Positions 1 to 6,646 are shown, numbered from the stretch's first letter. The stretch: DNA of 9,134 nucleotides from Desulfobacterales bacterium CG23_combo_of_CG06-09_8_20_14_all_52_9 (GCA_002771315.1 PCSF01000195.1:1-9134); one strand, 5' to 3'. Program-made: numbers and translations. Notes: generated by a model from the letters alone, not told the origin.

Positions 1-1109
1 AAGATGATTTCACTTTTGAATCGCTTGTGCTTTTGCGGAATGGGGTTCAGGATGCTCCCGCCGCCGATGGTGCGGATCGGCGATAAGCTTCTGAGGACGA
101 AACGGTCTCCCTTAACACCGGTGATCGGCATTTCCAGGCGTATCTGGGCCACGGTTGTATCCCCCGGCGAAAGCTCTTCGCAATCCAAAAGGATCACGTT
201 TCCGATCAATTCGCTGGTTCCGGTGTGAAGCCGCACCCGGGTATGATTTTTAATCGCTTTCGGGTTGCTTTTCAGAAAATGGAGCTGGGCGTCGAGCATA
301 TAAGAGGGTTTCAGTGTACCCGGCCTGGCGATGATTTCCCCTCTTTCAATGGCCGATTTTTCCACACCCTGCAGATTGATGGCGGTGCGCATTCCGGCTT
401 CGGCGGCGGTGACGCTGTCGTTATGCACCTGGATCCCTCTCACTTTCGACGAAACGCCGGAGGGATAAATGGTCACAACCTCTCCCAGTTCCACCCGGCC
501 GGAGATGAGTGTCCCGGTGATCACCGTTCCGAAGCCCTTCATGGTGAAGACGCGGTCTATGGGGATACGTAAGAGCGAAGACTCCGGTCGATCGGGAATG
601 ACGGCGCACAATGTGCCTATGGCCTTCTGTAGCTCCGAAAGACCCTGGCCGGTCGTAGAGGAAACCGGAAGGATGGGCGCCTTCTCCAAAAAAGTCCCCC
701 GGGTGAATGCCCGCATGTCCTCCTGGACCAATTCGAGCCACTCCTCGTCCACCATGTCGATTTTTGTTAGGGCAATGAGACCGTATCGAATACCGAGAAG
801 GGTGCAGATCTCCATATGTTCAACGGTCTGGGGCATGACCCCTTCATCCGCAGCGATGACCATGATGACCAGATCGATCCCTGTGGCGCCGGCCACCATA
901 TTTTTCACAAAGCGCTCGTGTCCCGGAACATCCACGATGCCGAGGTGGTAACCTCCGGGGATATCCATGAAGGCAAATCCCAATTCAATGGTGATCCCAC
1001 GGAGCTTTTCCTCCTTGAGCCGGTCCGTGTCGATGCCGGTCAGCGCCTTGATCAGACTTGTTTTTCCGTGATCAATGTGTCCGGCCGTGCCGAGGATGAT
1101 TCGCTTCAA
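1..1109 (-). CDS. selB: Selenocysteine-specific translation elongation factor SelB (partial, 3' end beyond window)
   Basis: This GTPase delivers selenocysteinyl-tRNA to ribosomes at UGA codons followed by a SECIS hairpin. The visible 369 codons hold the EF-Tu-like part. G1 is GHIDHGKTS at residues 10-18, and the SelB-type switch I is RGITIELGFA at 37-46. G3 is DVPGHE at 60-65 and G4 is TKID at 115-118. Domain II follows with FTMKGFGTVITGT at 188-200, and domain III ends near SLSPIRTIGGG at 341-351. SelB proteins are usually a little over 600 residues, so the C-terminal winged-helix domains that bind the SECIS lie outside the window. The start is TTG at 1109; no ATG or GTG lies between it and the G1 loop. 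A GGAGGT sits at 1122-1127, 12 nt upstream, which is somewhat far. The frame is open throughout. It lies 51 bp downstream of a small membrane-protein gene on the same strand, probably in one transcript. Its presence implies that the genome encodes selenoproteins. Confidence 0.95.
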   Translation of the reverse strand, partial: MKRIILGTAGHIDHGKTSLIKALTGIDTDRLKEEKLRGITIELGFAFMDIPGGYHLGIVDVPGHERFVKNMVAGATGIDLVIMVIAADEGVMPQTVEHMEICTLLGIRYGLIALTKIDMVDEEWLELVQEDMRAFTRGTFLEKAPILPVSSTTGQGLSELQKAIGTLCAVIPDRPESSLLRIPIDRVFTMKGFGTVITGTLISGRVELGEVVTIYPSGVSSKVRGIQVHNDSVTAAEAGMRTAINLQGVEKSAIERGEIIARPGTLKPSYMLDAQLHFLKSNPKAIKNHTRVRLHTGTSELIGNVILLDCEELSPGDTTVAQIRLEMPITGVKGDRFVLRSLSPIRTIGGGSILNPIPQKHKRFKSEII

Positions 1110-1121
1110 GGGATTTAGATT

Positions 1122-1127
1122 ACCTCC
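1122..1127 (-). promoter_or_regulatory. Shine-Dalgarno GGAGGT of selB
   Basis: A perfect GGAGGT reads on the minus strand 12 nt before the TTG proposed as the selB start. It is the only strong ribosome-binding motif near the GTPase N-terminus, so it supports the TTG. The spacing is longer than the usual 5-9 nt. Confidence 0.5.
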
Positions 1128-1160
1128 GTTTTCAAATTCGAGGGGATGCAGTCATCCGGA

Positions 1161-1334
1161 TTATTGCTTTTTTCGGAGTCGCAGATATTCCGTCACATAG
1201 GCCATCATCACCATCAGCACAGCCAAAAAACCGACGCGTACGGGATCGATTTTCCCAAAAAACATTTTGGCGATGAGGACAGACAAGACAAGTCCCAAAA
1301 TAGCCCGAAGGACGAAGGTTTGTATCCGATTCAT
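1161..1334 (-). CDS. Small two-helix membrane protein (57 aa), unknown function
   Basis: I do not recognise this family. The product is 57 residues, with two hydrophobic stretches at about residues 6-27 and 31-50. A short GKIDP turn separates them, and the basic tail LRLRKKQ would favour a cytoplasmic C-terminus. The frame is open 21 codons further upstream, to an ATG at 1397. I prefer the ATG at 1334 because GAAAGGA (1341-1347) lies 6 nt before it, and because the extra N-terminal residues look unlike a membrane protein. It lies upstream of selB on the same strand with a 51-bp gap, so co-transcription is likely. A functional link to selenocysteine insertion is not implied by the sequence. 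Length, composition and a good RBS favour a real gene; homologues in related genomes would settle it. Confidence 0.65.
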   Translation of the reverse strand: MNRIQTFVLRAILGLVLSVLIAKMFFGKIDPVRVGFLAVLMVMMAYVTEYLRLRKKQ

Positions 1335-1340
1335 CGATGT

Positions 1341-1347
1341 TCCTTTC
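1341..1347 (-). promoter_or_regulatory. Shine-Dalgarno GAAAGGA deciding the small-protein start
   Basis: GAAAGGA on the minus strand lies 6 nt upstream of the ATG at 1334. It selects this internal ATG over the upstream in-frame ATG at 1397. Confidence 0.55.
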
Positions 1348-1365
1348 AAAAAGACATTGTCGATC

Positions 1366-1394
1366 TTATTACAGGATGCGTTAGAAGGGGTCAA
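1366..1394 (-). promoter_or_regulatory. Weak sigma70-like promoter for the small protein-selB unit
   Basis: TTGACC (1394-1389) matches the -35 consensus at 5 of 6 positions. A 17-nt spacer is followed by TAATAA (1371-1366), which matches the -10 consensus at only 3 of 6. It would place transcription start about 20-25 nt before the small gene. The alternative in-frame ATG at 1397 lies upstream of this promoter, which also argues against that start. This is pattern matching only. Confidence 0.35.
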
Positions 1395-1441
1395 CACTCT
1401 GGTTCCTTCGTAGTGATACCGAAAGCAATTGATTTTGAAAA

Positions 1442-1462
1442 TTGATGAAATCGTAAAAACTC
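1442..1462 (+). repeat. Extra partial copy of the palindrome's terminal repeat
   Basis: The 21 bases from 1442 resemble the reverse complement of the right end of the neighbouring palindrome (1578-1598). They share TTGATG, then TCGTAAAAA, then TC, for 17 of 21 identities. The stretch therefore looks like a second, outer left end placed 29 bp before the inner one. It could be a remnant of an earlier insertion or a duplicated end. Confidence 0.45.
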
Positions 1463-1470
1463 AATATTAG

Positions 1471-1596
1471 GATGGCAAAGTAAAAAGATTCAGATGCAAG
1501 GCGCGCAAATCCTGAGGAATGAGGCGTACATATGGGTACGCCACAATGACGAAGGATGCAGTGCAACGCAGCAGATGGACTTTTTACGAAGCCATC
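1471..1596. repeat. 126-bp imperfect palindrome with terminal inverted repeats (MITE/REP-like)
   Basis: The left end GATGGCAAAGTAAAAAG (1471-1487) and the reverse complement of the right end, GATGGCTTCGTAAAAAG (1580-1596), agree at 14 of 17 positions. The arms remain loosely complementary inward and close on GGCGTAC (1523-1529) against GTACGCC (1536-1542), with a 6-nt loop at the exact centre. The flanks carry AATATTAG (1463-1470) and AAAATTAG (1597-1604), 7 of 8 identical, as expected for a target-site duplication. No transposase frame is inside, so it would be non-autonomous. From memory, similar sequences are scattered in Desulfobacterota genomes; I could not search for this. It ends 9 bp before the -35 of the mtnP promoter. 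Confidence 0.7.
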
Positions 1597-1605
1597 AAAA
1601 TTAGC

Positions 1606-1634
1606 TTGAACCTGATAGAGCACCCAACTATACT
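1606..1634 (+). promoter_or_regulatory. Probable sigma70-type promoter of mtnP-apt
   Basis: TTGAAC (1606-1611; 4 of 6), a 17-nt spacer and TATACT (1629-1634; 5 of 6) give a transcription start near 1641 and a leader of about 60 nt. A perfect TATAAT at 1648-1653 lies just downstream but has no recognisable -35 at the right distance, so it is the second choice. Confidence 0.5.
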
Positions 1635-1686
1635 GATTATCTTAAAATATAATCCCGCTTTGAAACTGGAGTTTTTCGGATAATTT

Positions 1687-1694
1687 AAGGAAGG
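1687..1694 (+). promoter_or_regulatory. Shine-Dalgarno AAGGAAGG of mtnP
   Basis: A strong purine-rich motif lies 6 nt before the GTG at 1701. It fixes that GTG as the start of mtnP. Confidence 0.7.
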
Positions 1695-1700
1695 CGATCC

Positions 1701-2447
1701 GTGGTCAAAATCGGCATCATCGGCGGATCCGGCTTGGACGATCCTGAAATCCTGCTGGATCCAAAGGAGATAGAAGTCGACACGCCATATGGCAGGCCGA
1801 CTTCTCCTCTTTCCGTCGGCACCATCCATGGAAAAATGGTTGTGTTGGTATCCCGCCATGGGAAAAAGCACCAAAACAGCCCGTCCGAGATCAATTTCAG
1901 GGCCAATATATTTGCCCTTAAGAAGCAAGGCGTCACCCATATCCTGGCCACCACAGCCTGCGGCAGCTTGAAGGCAGGAATCGGGAAGGGAGATTTCGTC
2001 ATCATTGATCAGTTCATCGATTTTACCCGATTGCGAAAAAACACCTTTTGGGAGTCGTTTGAAAAGGGGACCAACCATAGCCCTATGGCCGACCCTTTTG
2101 ATGCGACTCTCCGAAAGATCCTGCATGATTCCGCCATTGAGTTGAAATTAAAAACCCATTATGGGGGGACCGTGGTGACCATTGAAGGACCCCGGTTTTC
2201 CACCCGTGCCGAATCCCGGATGTTTCAGGCCTGGGGAGGAGACGTGATCAATATGTCGGTGGCCACCGAAGCCGCCTTGGCTAACGAGGTCAAGATCCCC
2301 TATGCCGTAGTAGCCATGTCGACCGATTATGACTGTTGGAAAGAAGACGAACCCCCCGTATCTTGGGAGGAAATCATTGTGGTCTTCAATAAGAACGTTG
2401 AAAATGTTAAAAAGCTTCTCGTTCATGCCATCGGAAGGATCGAGTGA
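1701..2447 (+). CDS. mtnP: S-methyl-5'-thioadenosine phosphorylase (MTAP type)
   Basis: The enzyme phosphorolyses 5'-methylthioadenosine, the by-product of polyamine synthesis and other SAM-using reactions, to adenine and 5-methylthioribose-1-phosphate in the cytosol. The 248-residue length is normal for the family. Visible motifs are GGSG at 8-11, SRHGKKH at 51-57, NFRANIFALK at 65-74 and TTACGSL at 84-90. They continue with GDFVIIDQFID at 98-108, EGPRFSTRAES at 162-172, DVINMS at 181-186 and TDYDCW at 208-213. In MTAP the two aspartates of TDYDCW contact the 6-amino purine. The related methylthioinosine phosphorylases have a different segment there, so adenine specificity is the better call. 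The start is GTG with a strong RBS. The stop overlaps a possible GTG start of apt, and the adenine product feeds Apt directly. The sequence is strikingly close in style to archaeal and eukaryotic MTAP. No mtnA-like gene for recycling the methylthioribose is in the window. Confidence 0.93.
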   Translation: MVKIGIIGGSGLDDPEILLDPKEIEVDTPYGRPTSPLSVGTIHGKMVVLVSRHGKKHQNSPSEINFRANIFALKKQGVTHILATTACGSLKAGIGKGDFVIIDQFIDFTRLRKNTFWESFEKGTNHSPMADPFDATLRKILHDSAIELKLKTHYGGTVVTIEGPRFSTRAESRMFQAWGGDVINMSVATEAALANEVKIPYAVVAMSTDYDCWKEDEPPVSWEEIIVVFNKNVENVKKLLVHAIGRIE

Positions 2448-2458
2448 GGGATTTAAAA

Positions 2459-2980
2459 ATGGATTTAAAAGAAGCAATTCGTACCGTTCCCCATTGGCCC
2501 ATTGAAGGGGTGATGTTCCGGGATATCACCACCCTCCTTCAGGATCCCGGAGCCTTTCGAAAGGCCTGCGACCTTTTTTACGAACGGTATCGGGACATGG
2601 ACCTTGACAAGGTTGTTGGGATTGATGCCAGGGGGTTCATCTTCGGATCGGTTTTGGCTTACAAGCTGAATACCGGGTTTGTCCCGATCCGAAAAAAGGG
2701 AAAACTCCCCTACAAGACCGTCAGCGAATCCTATACCCTGGAATATGGAACCAGCGTCGTCGAGATTCACGAAGACGCCATCCGGAAAGGGGAAAGGGTC
2801 CTTATTATGGACGACCTGATTGCCACCGGCGGGACCATTTCAGCGGCCACCCGACTGGTGGAAAGGCTCGGCGGTATCATCGTCGAGTGTGCCTTCCTGG
2901 TGGGGTTGCCTGATTTGAAAGGTAGGGAGTTGATCCAAAATTACAAGATTTTTACCCTCACCGAGTTTGAGGGGGAATAG
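2459..2980 (+). CDS. apt: Adenine phosphoribosyltransferase
   Basis: Apt converts adenine and PRPP to AMP and pyrophosphate in the cytosol, here salvaging the adenine released by MtnP. The 173-residue product has the N-terminal PIEGVMFRDIT at 14-24 and the ARGF substrate loop at 57-60. It also has RKKGKLP at 78-84 and the PRPP-binding motif VLIMDDLIATGGT at 114-126. Length and motif order match the bacterial family. I chose the ATG at 2459, with AGGGA 7 nt upstream. A GTG at 2444, which overlaps the mtnP TGA and has GGAAGGA upstream, would add five residues and is possible. It is the second gene of the mtnP unit, 11 bp or less from the first, so translational coupling is likely. Its last 23 bp overlap the convergent end of mtaD. 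Confidence 0.95.
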   Translation: MDLKEAIRTVPHWPIEGVMFRDITTLLQDPGAFRKACDLFYERYRDMDLDKVVGIDARGFIFGSVLAYKLNTGFVPIRKKGKLPYKTVSESYTLEYGTSVVEIHEDAIRKGERVLIMDDLIATGGTISAATRLVERLGGIIVECAFLVGLPDLKGRELIQNYKIFTLTEFEGE

Positions 2981-4304
2981 GTTTCCCAAAGGATTTTCGG
3001 ATCTTTTCGCATATTTTTTCAGTCTCTGTAAGGAGGCCGGAAAGGTCCAGGGTTTGAAGCCGGCCATCCCGAACCACCAGTTTCCCGGAGACGATAACAT
3101 CCCGCACGTCCGCCCCGCAAGCCGAATAGACTAAAAGCGAAAAGGGATCGTAGGCGGGCGTCAGCCTCGGTTTTTTAGTATCCACGACGATGATGTCGGC
3201 CGCCTTCCCTGTTTCGATGGACCCAATAAAATCTTCAAGCCCGACGGCTTTGGCTCCATCGATGGTGGCCATCCTTAAAACCGTTGCCGCATCCAGTATC
3301 CCGGGATCAAGGGATGCCACCTTTTGAAGCTTTGCTGTAGTGTCCATTTCCGAAAAAAGGTCTAGATCGTTGTTGCTGGCACAGCCGTCGGTCCCCAGAC
3401 CCATGGGAATTCCGGCCGAAACCAGTTTGGCAACCGGTGCGATTCCCGAACCCAGTTTCATGTTGCTTTCCGGGGTGTGGGCGACTGTCGTCTTTTTCTC
3501 TGCGATGTAAGCGATCTCTTCATCGTCGACCCAAATGGCGTGAACCAAAAGGGTCCGGCTATCGAGTATTTCCATTTTGTTTAAAAATCGCACCGGCGTG
3601 GTTTGATAGGTTGAGCGGCAGAAATCTGCTTCGACACGGGTTTCCGCCGCATGGATCTGGAAAAGCGCGTCGTATTTTCTCGTTAAGGCTTTGGCCGACT
3701 TCAGAGTCTCCGGAGAGCAAGTATAAACGGAATGGCAGAAAAGTGACGGGAAGATGGCAGGGTGCCGATCCTTCCATTTTTTAAGGAAAGCTTCTGCGGT
3801 TAGAATATTTTTTTTAGGGTCGGGAACACCCGGTGCCGGATGGTTGATGATCCCCTGGCCTAAGATCCCTCGCATCCCGGTTTCCATCACAGCTTCGGCC
3901 ACGACATCTTCAAAAAAATATCCGTCGCAACACGTGGTGGTCCCTGAAAGGAGCATCTCCGAACAGGACAGGAGGGTTCCGATGCGCACAGTCTCCGGGT
4001 TCAGATAGGCTCTTTCTGCGGGGAAAATATATTCGGTAAGCCAGGTTTCGAGGGGCAGGTCATCGGCAAGACCCCTGAACAGCGACATGGGCAGATGGGT
4101 ATGGGAGTTGACCAATCCCGGAAGGATAATACCGCCCGAAACGTCCAGGATCTGGTCTGCAAGAGGTGCGGAAAGGTCGGATTTTTTTCCGACAAAGACA
4201 ATTCTTCCGGAACGGATCCCAACAGCACCGGCTTCGATTCGGCTCATCTTTTTGTCCATGGTTAAGATGGTGCCGTTTTGAATAAGGAGGTCAAAGTATT
4301 CCAT
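2958..4304 (-). CDS. mtaD: 5-methylthioadenosine/S-adenosylhomocysteine deaminase-type amidohydrolase
   Basis: Members of this metal-dependent amidohydrolase family deaminate the adenine base of methylthioadenosine, S-adenosylhomocysteine, adenosine or 5'-deoxyadenosine to the inosine analogue, releasing ammonia. The 448-residue product has the metal ligands of SHTH (His68, His70), the IHAAE segment (His218, Glu221) and GTDG (Asp306). LVHAIW is at 253-258 and SNMKLGSG at 280-287. The N-terminal FDLLIQNGTILTM and a C-terminal beta-rich segment are typical of the fold. I chose the ATG at 4304 because residues from there match the usual family start. In-frame ATG at 4313 and GTG at 4331 also exist, and none has a clear RBS. 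It overlaps the upstream PNP gene by 14 bp, which suggests translation by coupling. Its 3' end overlaps apt by 23 bp on the other strand. The exact substrate cannot be told from sequence; guanine or chlorohydrolase relatives are less likely. Confidence 0.88.
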   Translation of the reverse strand: MEYFDLLIQNGTILTMDKKMSRIEAGAVGIRSGRIVFVGKKSDLSAPLADQILDVSGGIILPGLVNSHTHLPMSLFRGLADDLPLETWLTEYIFPAERAYLNPETVRIGTLLSCSEMLLSGTTTCCDGYFFEDVVAEAVMETGMRGILGQGIINHPAPGVPDPKKNILTAEAFLKKWKDRHPAIFPSLFCHSVYTCSPETLKSAKALTRKYDALFQIHAAETRVEADFCRSTYQTTPVRFLNKMEILDSRTLLVHAIWVDDEEIAYIAEKKTTVAHTPESNMKLGSGIAPVAKLVSAGIPMGLGTDGCASNNDLDLFSEMDTTAKLQKVASLDPGILDAATVLRMATIDGAKAVGLEDFIGSIETGKAADIIVVDTKKPRLTPAYDPFSLLVYSACGADVRDVIVSGKLVVRDGRLQTLDLSGLLTETEKICEKIRKSFGKPIPPQTR

Positions 4305-5130
4305 GGAGATCATATGCGGCAAAGGTTTCACGGATCAGTGTTGCAAGTGTTGAAGCCGATGCTTTTCCGGCCAAGATGACCTGATCCGACGTCAGGGGTT
4401 GAGGGTGGTTCGGATCGTGGACATTGGTGATGAGGGAAAGCCCGAGGACGCGTATACCCGCATGTACGGCGACAAGAGTTTCGTGCACCGTGGAAAAACC
4501 GACCGCATCGGCCCCGATGGTCCTTAGGTACCGAGTTTCGGCCGGTGTTTCCAGGGAAGGTCCTAAAAGCCCTGCGTAAATGCCTTTTTGAATTGAAATT
4601 CCCAGCGTTGCGGCCGCCTTTTCGGCCATCCGGGAAAGCGGGCGGTCATAGGCTTGGCTCATATCCGGAAACCGAACCCCCCAGGCTTCTTCATTGGGTC
4701 CCACAAGAGCATTTTGCCCGGTGAGATTGATATGATCGGTAAGGATCATGATATCGCCCGGAGAAAAATGGGGATTTATACCTCCGGCGGCATTGCTCAG
4801 GATCAGTGTTTGAATCCCTAATTCCTGCATGACGCGGACAGGGAAGGCGACCGCCTCAGGAGAATGCCCCTCGTAAAGATGAAATCGACCTTCCAGGGCC
4901 AATAGTTCCGTCGATCCAATCTTTCCGGCCGAAATCCTTCCGGTCTGCCCCGGAGCCATAAGGGTTGGAAACCCTGGGATGTCGGAAAAAGAAAAGATGG
5001 CTTCCGGATCCTCCAATTGTGCCGCAGCACCCAACCCGGTCCCTGTAATCAATCCTACGGTCGGCCGAAGCCGAACCTTTTTTCGGATGAAATCCGCGCT
5101 GATAATGGCCTGTGGTCGGGAATATTGCAT
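4291..5130 (-). CDS. Purine nucleoside phosphorylase (trimeric, 6-oxopurine type)
   Basis: This enzyme phosphorolyses purine nucleosides to free base and (deoxy)ribose-1-phosphate. The 279 residues show GTGLG at 30-34 (phosphate site), GRFHLYEGHS at 81-90, NAAGG at 113-117 and TDHINLTGQN at 131-140. RFPDMS is at 153-158, GPSLETPAE at 190-198 and SLITN at 232-236. Glu194 and Asn236 align with the mammalian residues that hold 6-oxopurines, so hypoxanthine and guanine nucleosides are the expected substrates. The usual GMSTVPE reads GFSTVHE here (211-217), and the segment after SLITN is VHDPNHP, an unusual variant. The ATG start lacks a good RBS, but a promoter lies 54 bp upstream. mtaD follows with overlap, so the natural substrate may be a deaminated nucleoside such as methylthioinosine or 5'-deoxyinosine. 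That is inference from context. Confidence 0.88.
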   Translation of the reverse strand: MQYSRPQAIISADFIRKKVRLRPTVGLITGTGLGAAAQLEDPEAIFSFSDIPGFPTLMAPGQTGRISAGKIGSTELLALEGRFHLYEGHSPEAVAFPVRVMQELGIQTLILSNAAGGINPHFSPGDIMILTDHINLTGQNALVGPNEEAWGVRFPDMSQAYDRPLSRMAEKAAATLGISIQKGIYAGLLGPSLETPAETRYLRTIGADAVGFSTVHETLVAVHAGIRVLGLSLITNVHDPNHPQPLTSDQVILAGKASASTLATLIRETFAAYDLHGIL

Positions 5131-5183
5131 ATCGGGTTCTATACAAGCTGTCGAGAATAGAGGTCTTAAAAAATAATGCCTGT

Positions 5184-5212
5184 ATTTTAGTCGACCCGTA
5201 ACCCAGGGTCAA
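5184..5212 (-). promoter_or_regulatory. Sigma70-type promoter of the PNP-mtaD operon
   Basis: On the minus strand, TTGACC (5212-5207; 5 of 6) is followed after exactly 17 nt by TAAAAT (5189-5184; 5 of 6). The predicted start near 5177 gives a leader of about 47 nt. It lies downstream of the asnS hairpin, so PNP-mtaD is likely an independent transcription unit. Confidence 0.65.
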
Positions 5213-5227
5213 GGAAGCGATCTGTCA

Positions 5228-5255
5228 GTAGGGGCGAAAAATTTGTCGCCCCTAC
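5228..5255. repeat. GTAGGGGCGA hairpin directly after the asnS stop
   Basis: GTAGGGGCGA (5228-5237) and its perfect complement TCGCCCCTAC (5246-5255) form a 10-bp GC-rich stem with an 8-nt loop. The stem begins at the base after the asnS TAA. No T-run follows it on either strand, so it is not a textbook intrinsic terminator. It may slow RNA decay, attenuate transcription or be a dispersed REP-like repeat. From memory this stem sequence is common between genes in several bacterial groups; I could not check. Confidence 0.65.
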
Positions 5256-6641
5256 TTAAAATTCGAGATGCTTGGGGGTCCGGGGAAAGGGAATAATGTC
5301 CCGGATGTTGGTGACACCGGTGACCATCATCAGGAAACGCTCAAACCCCAATCCGAACCCGGAATGGTAAACCGTGCCGTATCGACGGATATCCAGATAC
5401 CACCAGTAATCCGCGGGGTCCATGCCGCTTTCCAGGATGCGGCGCTTGAGAACGTCGTAACGTTCTTCCCGCTGGCTTCCTCCTACAAGCTCTCCGACCC
5501 TAGGGACCAGAAGATCCATGGCGGCAACGGTATCATTATCGTCATTAAGCCGCATGTAAAAGGCCTTGATCGCTTTCGGATAATCGTAGACGATGACCGG
5601 CTTTTGAAAGTGCGTCTCGCATAGATACCGTTCATGTTCGGTCTGAAGATCCACGCCGAAGTCGACGGGAAACTCGAAGAATTTGCCGGATTTCTTCAAA
5701 ATATCGATGGCTTCGGCATAGGGGATGCGCTCGTAGGTGCTGTTTAGGACCATCTCCACATGCTTCATGAGGTCTTTGTCCACGAACCGGGCAAAAAGTT
5801 CCAAATCCTCTGAGCATTGCTCCACCACATGCCGGGTCATGTGCTTGACGAGGTCTTCGGCCAGGTCCATGTTGTCGGAAAGGTCGGCGAAAGCCATCTC
5901 CGGCTCGATCATCCAGAATTCGGCGGCATGCCGGGGCGTGTTGGAATTTTCCGCCCGAAAGGTCGGTCCGAAGGTGTAGACATTTCCCAGGGCACAGGCG
6001 AACAACTCGGCTTCCAGTTGTCCGGAAACCGTCAGACCGGCCTCTTTCCCGAAAAAATCATCCTGAAAGATATCGGTTTTCGATTCCGTGTGCGGGAGGT
6101 TGACAGGAAGGGTGGTCACTCGAAAGAGCTCTCCGGCGCCTTCGCAGTCGGACCCCGTGATGATGGGGCTGTTGAGATAAATAAACCCTTTGTCCCTGAA
6201 ATATTGATGTACGGAAAAAGCGCTTTCGGATCGAATGCGAAACAGGGCGCCGTATTTGTTGGTCCGGGCCCGCAGATGGGCCGTTGTTCGCAGGAATTCA
6301 TCCGAATGCCGTTTCTTTTGAAGCGGATACGATTCCGGATCCGCAGCGCCGAAGAGCTTCAGGTCTCGGGCTTTGATTTCCCATCGCTGGCCTTTACCGG
6401 GTGATTCCATCAGGGCCCCCGACACCTCGATGGATGCCCCGGTCTGGATGTCCTTGAGATCGGCAAAGGCCGGAGTATCCTGGTCGATAATGACCTGGAT
6501 ATTCTTCAGGCACGATCCGTCGTTGATCTCAAGAAAAGAAAAGCCCTTGGAATCCCTTCGAGTGCGGACCCAACCCTGGATCCGAATGAAGTCCATCGGA
6601 GCATCGGAAGCAAGGGCTGTTTTGACTCGGATGCGTTGCAT
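5256..6641 (-). CDS. asnS: Asparagine--tRNA ligase
   Basis: AsnRS, a class IIb synthetase, charges tRNA-Asn with asparagine using ATP in the cytosol. The 461-residue product starts with an OB-fold anticodon-binding domain at about residues 18-100, including GWVRTRRDSKG at 23-33. The catalytic domain carries FRAEN at 228-232 and RHAAEFWMIEPE at 237-248 (motif 2). FGLGFERFLMMVTG at 429-442 is motif 3. Length and motif order are those of bacterial AsnRS. The C-terminus ends HLEF where many relatives end NAEF. I chose the ATG at 6641, with GAGGA 5 nt upstream. An ATG at 6653, whose A is the last base of the asparaginase stop, would add four residues but has no RBS. It sits 11 bp downstream of the asparaginase-family gene in the same unit. 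A genomic AsnRS means Asn-tRNA need not depend on the amidotransferase route. Confidence 0.95.
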   Translation of the reverse strand: MQRIRVKTALASDAPMDFIRIQGWVRTRRDSKGFSFLEINDGSCLKNIQVIIDQDTPAFADLKDIQTGASIEVSGALMESPGKGQRWEIKARDLKLFGAADPESYPLQKKRHSDEFLRTTAHLRARTNKYGALFRIRSESAFSVHQYFRDKGFIYLNSPIITGSDCEGAGELFRVTTLPVNLPHTESKTDIFQDDFFGKEAGLTVSGQLEAELFACALGNVYTFGPTFRAENSNTPRHAAEFWMIEPEMAFADLSDNMDLAEDLVKHMTRHVVEQCSEDLELFARFVDKDLMKHVEMVLNSTYERIPYAEAIDILKKSGKFFEFPVDFGVDLQTEHERYLCETHFQKPVIVYDYPKAIKAFYMRLNDDNDTVAAMDLLVPRVGELVGGSQREERYDVLKRRILESGMDPADYWWYLDIRRYGTVYHSGFGLGFERFLMMVTGVTNIRDIIPFPRTPKHLEF

Positions 6642-6646
6642 GGTTT

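Larger units (their letters stand above)
1335..1700. other. Divergent intergenic region
   Basis: This 366-bp stretch separates the minus-strand selB unit from the plus-strand mtnP-apt unit. It holds a weak minus promoter, an AT-rich spacer, a 126-bp palindromic element, the mtnP promoter and the mtnP RBS. An 80-codon open frame at 1381-1623 (minus) is produced mainly by the palindrome and is not considered a gene. I saw no riboswitch-like or tRNA structure. Confidence 0.6.

Noticed and set aside
1381..1623. An 80-codon minus-strand frame in the intergenic region
   Set aside because: Most of it is the palindromic repeat. The protein has no family resemblance and overlaps the mtnP promoter.
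1635..1700. Possible SAM-type riboswitch or attenuator in the mtnP leader
   Set aside because: The leader is only about 60 nt, with no multi-helix junction or terminator hairpin visible.
5817..6404. A 195-codon plus-strand frame
   Set aside because: It is antisense to asnS, with no recognisable motif or supporting RBS context.
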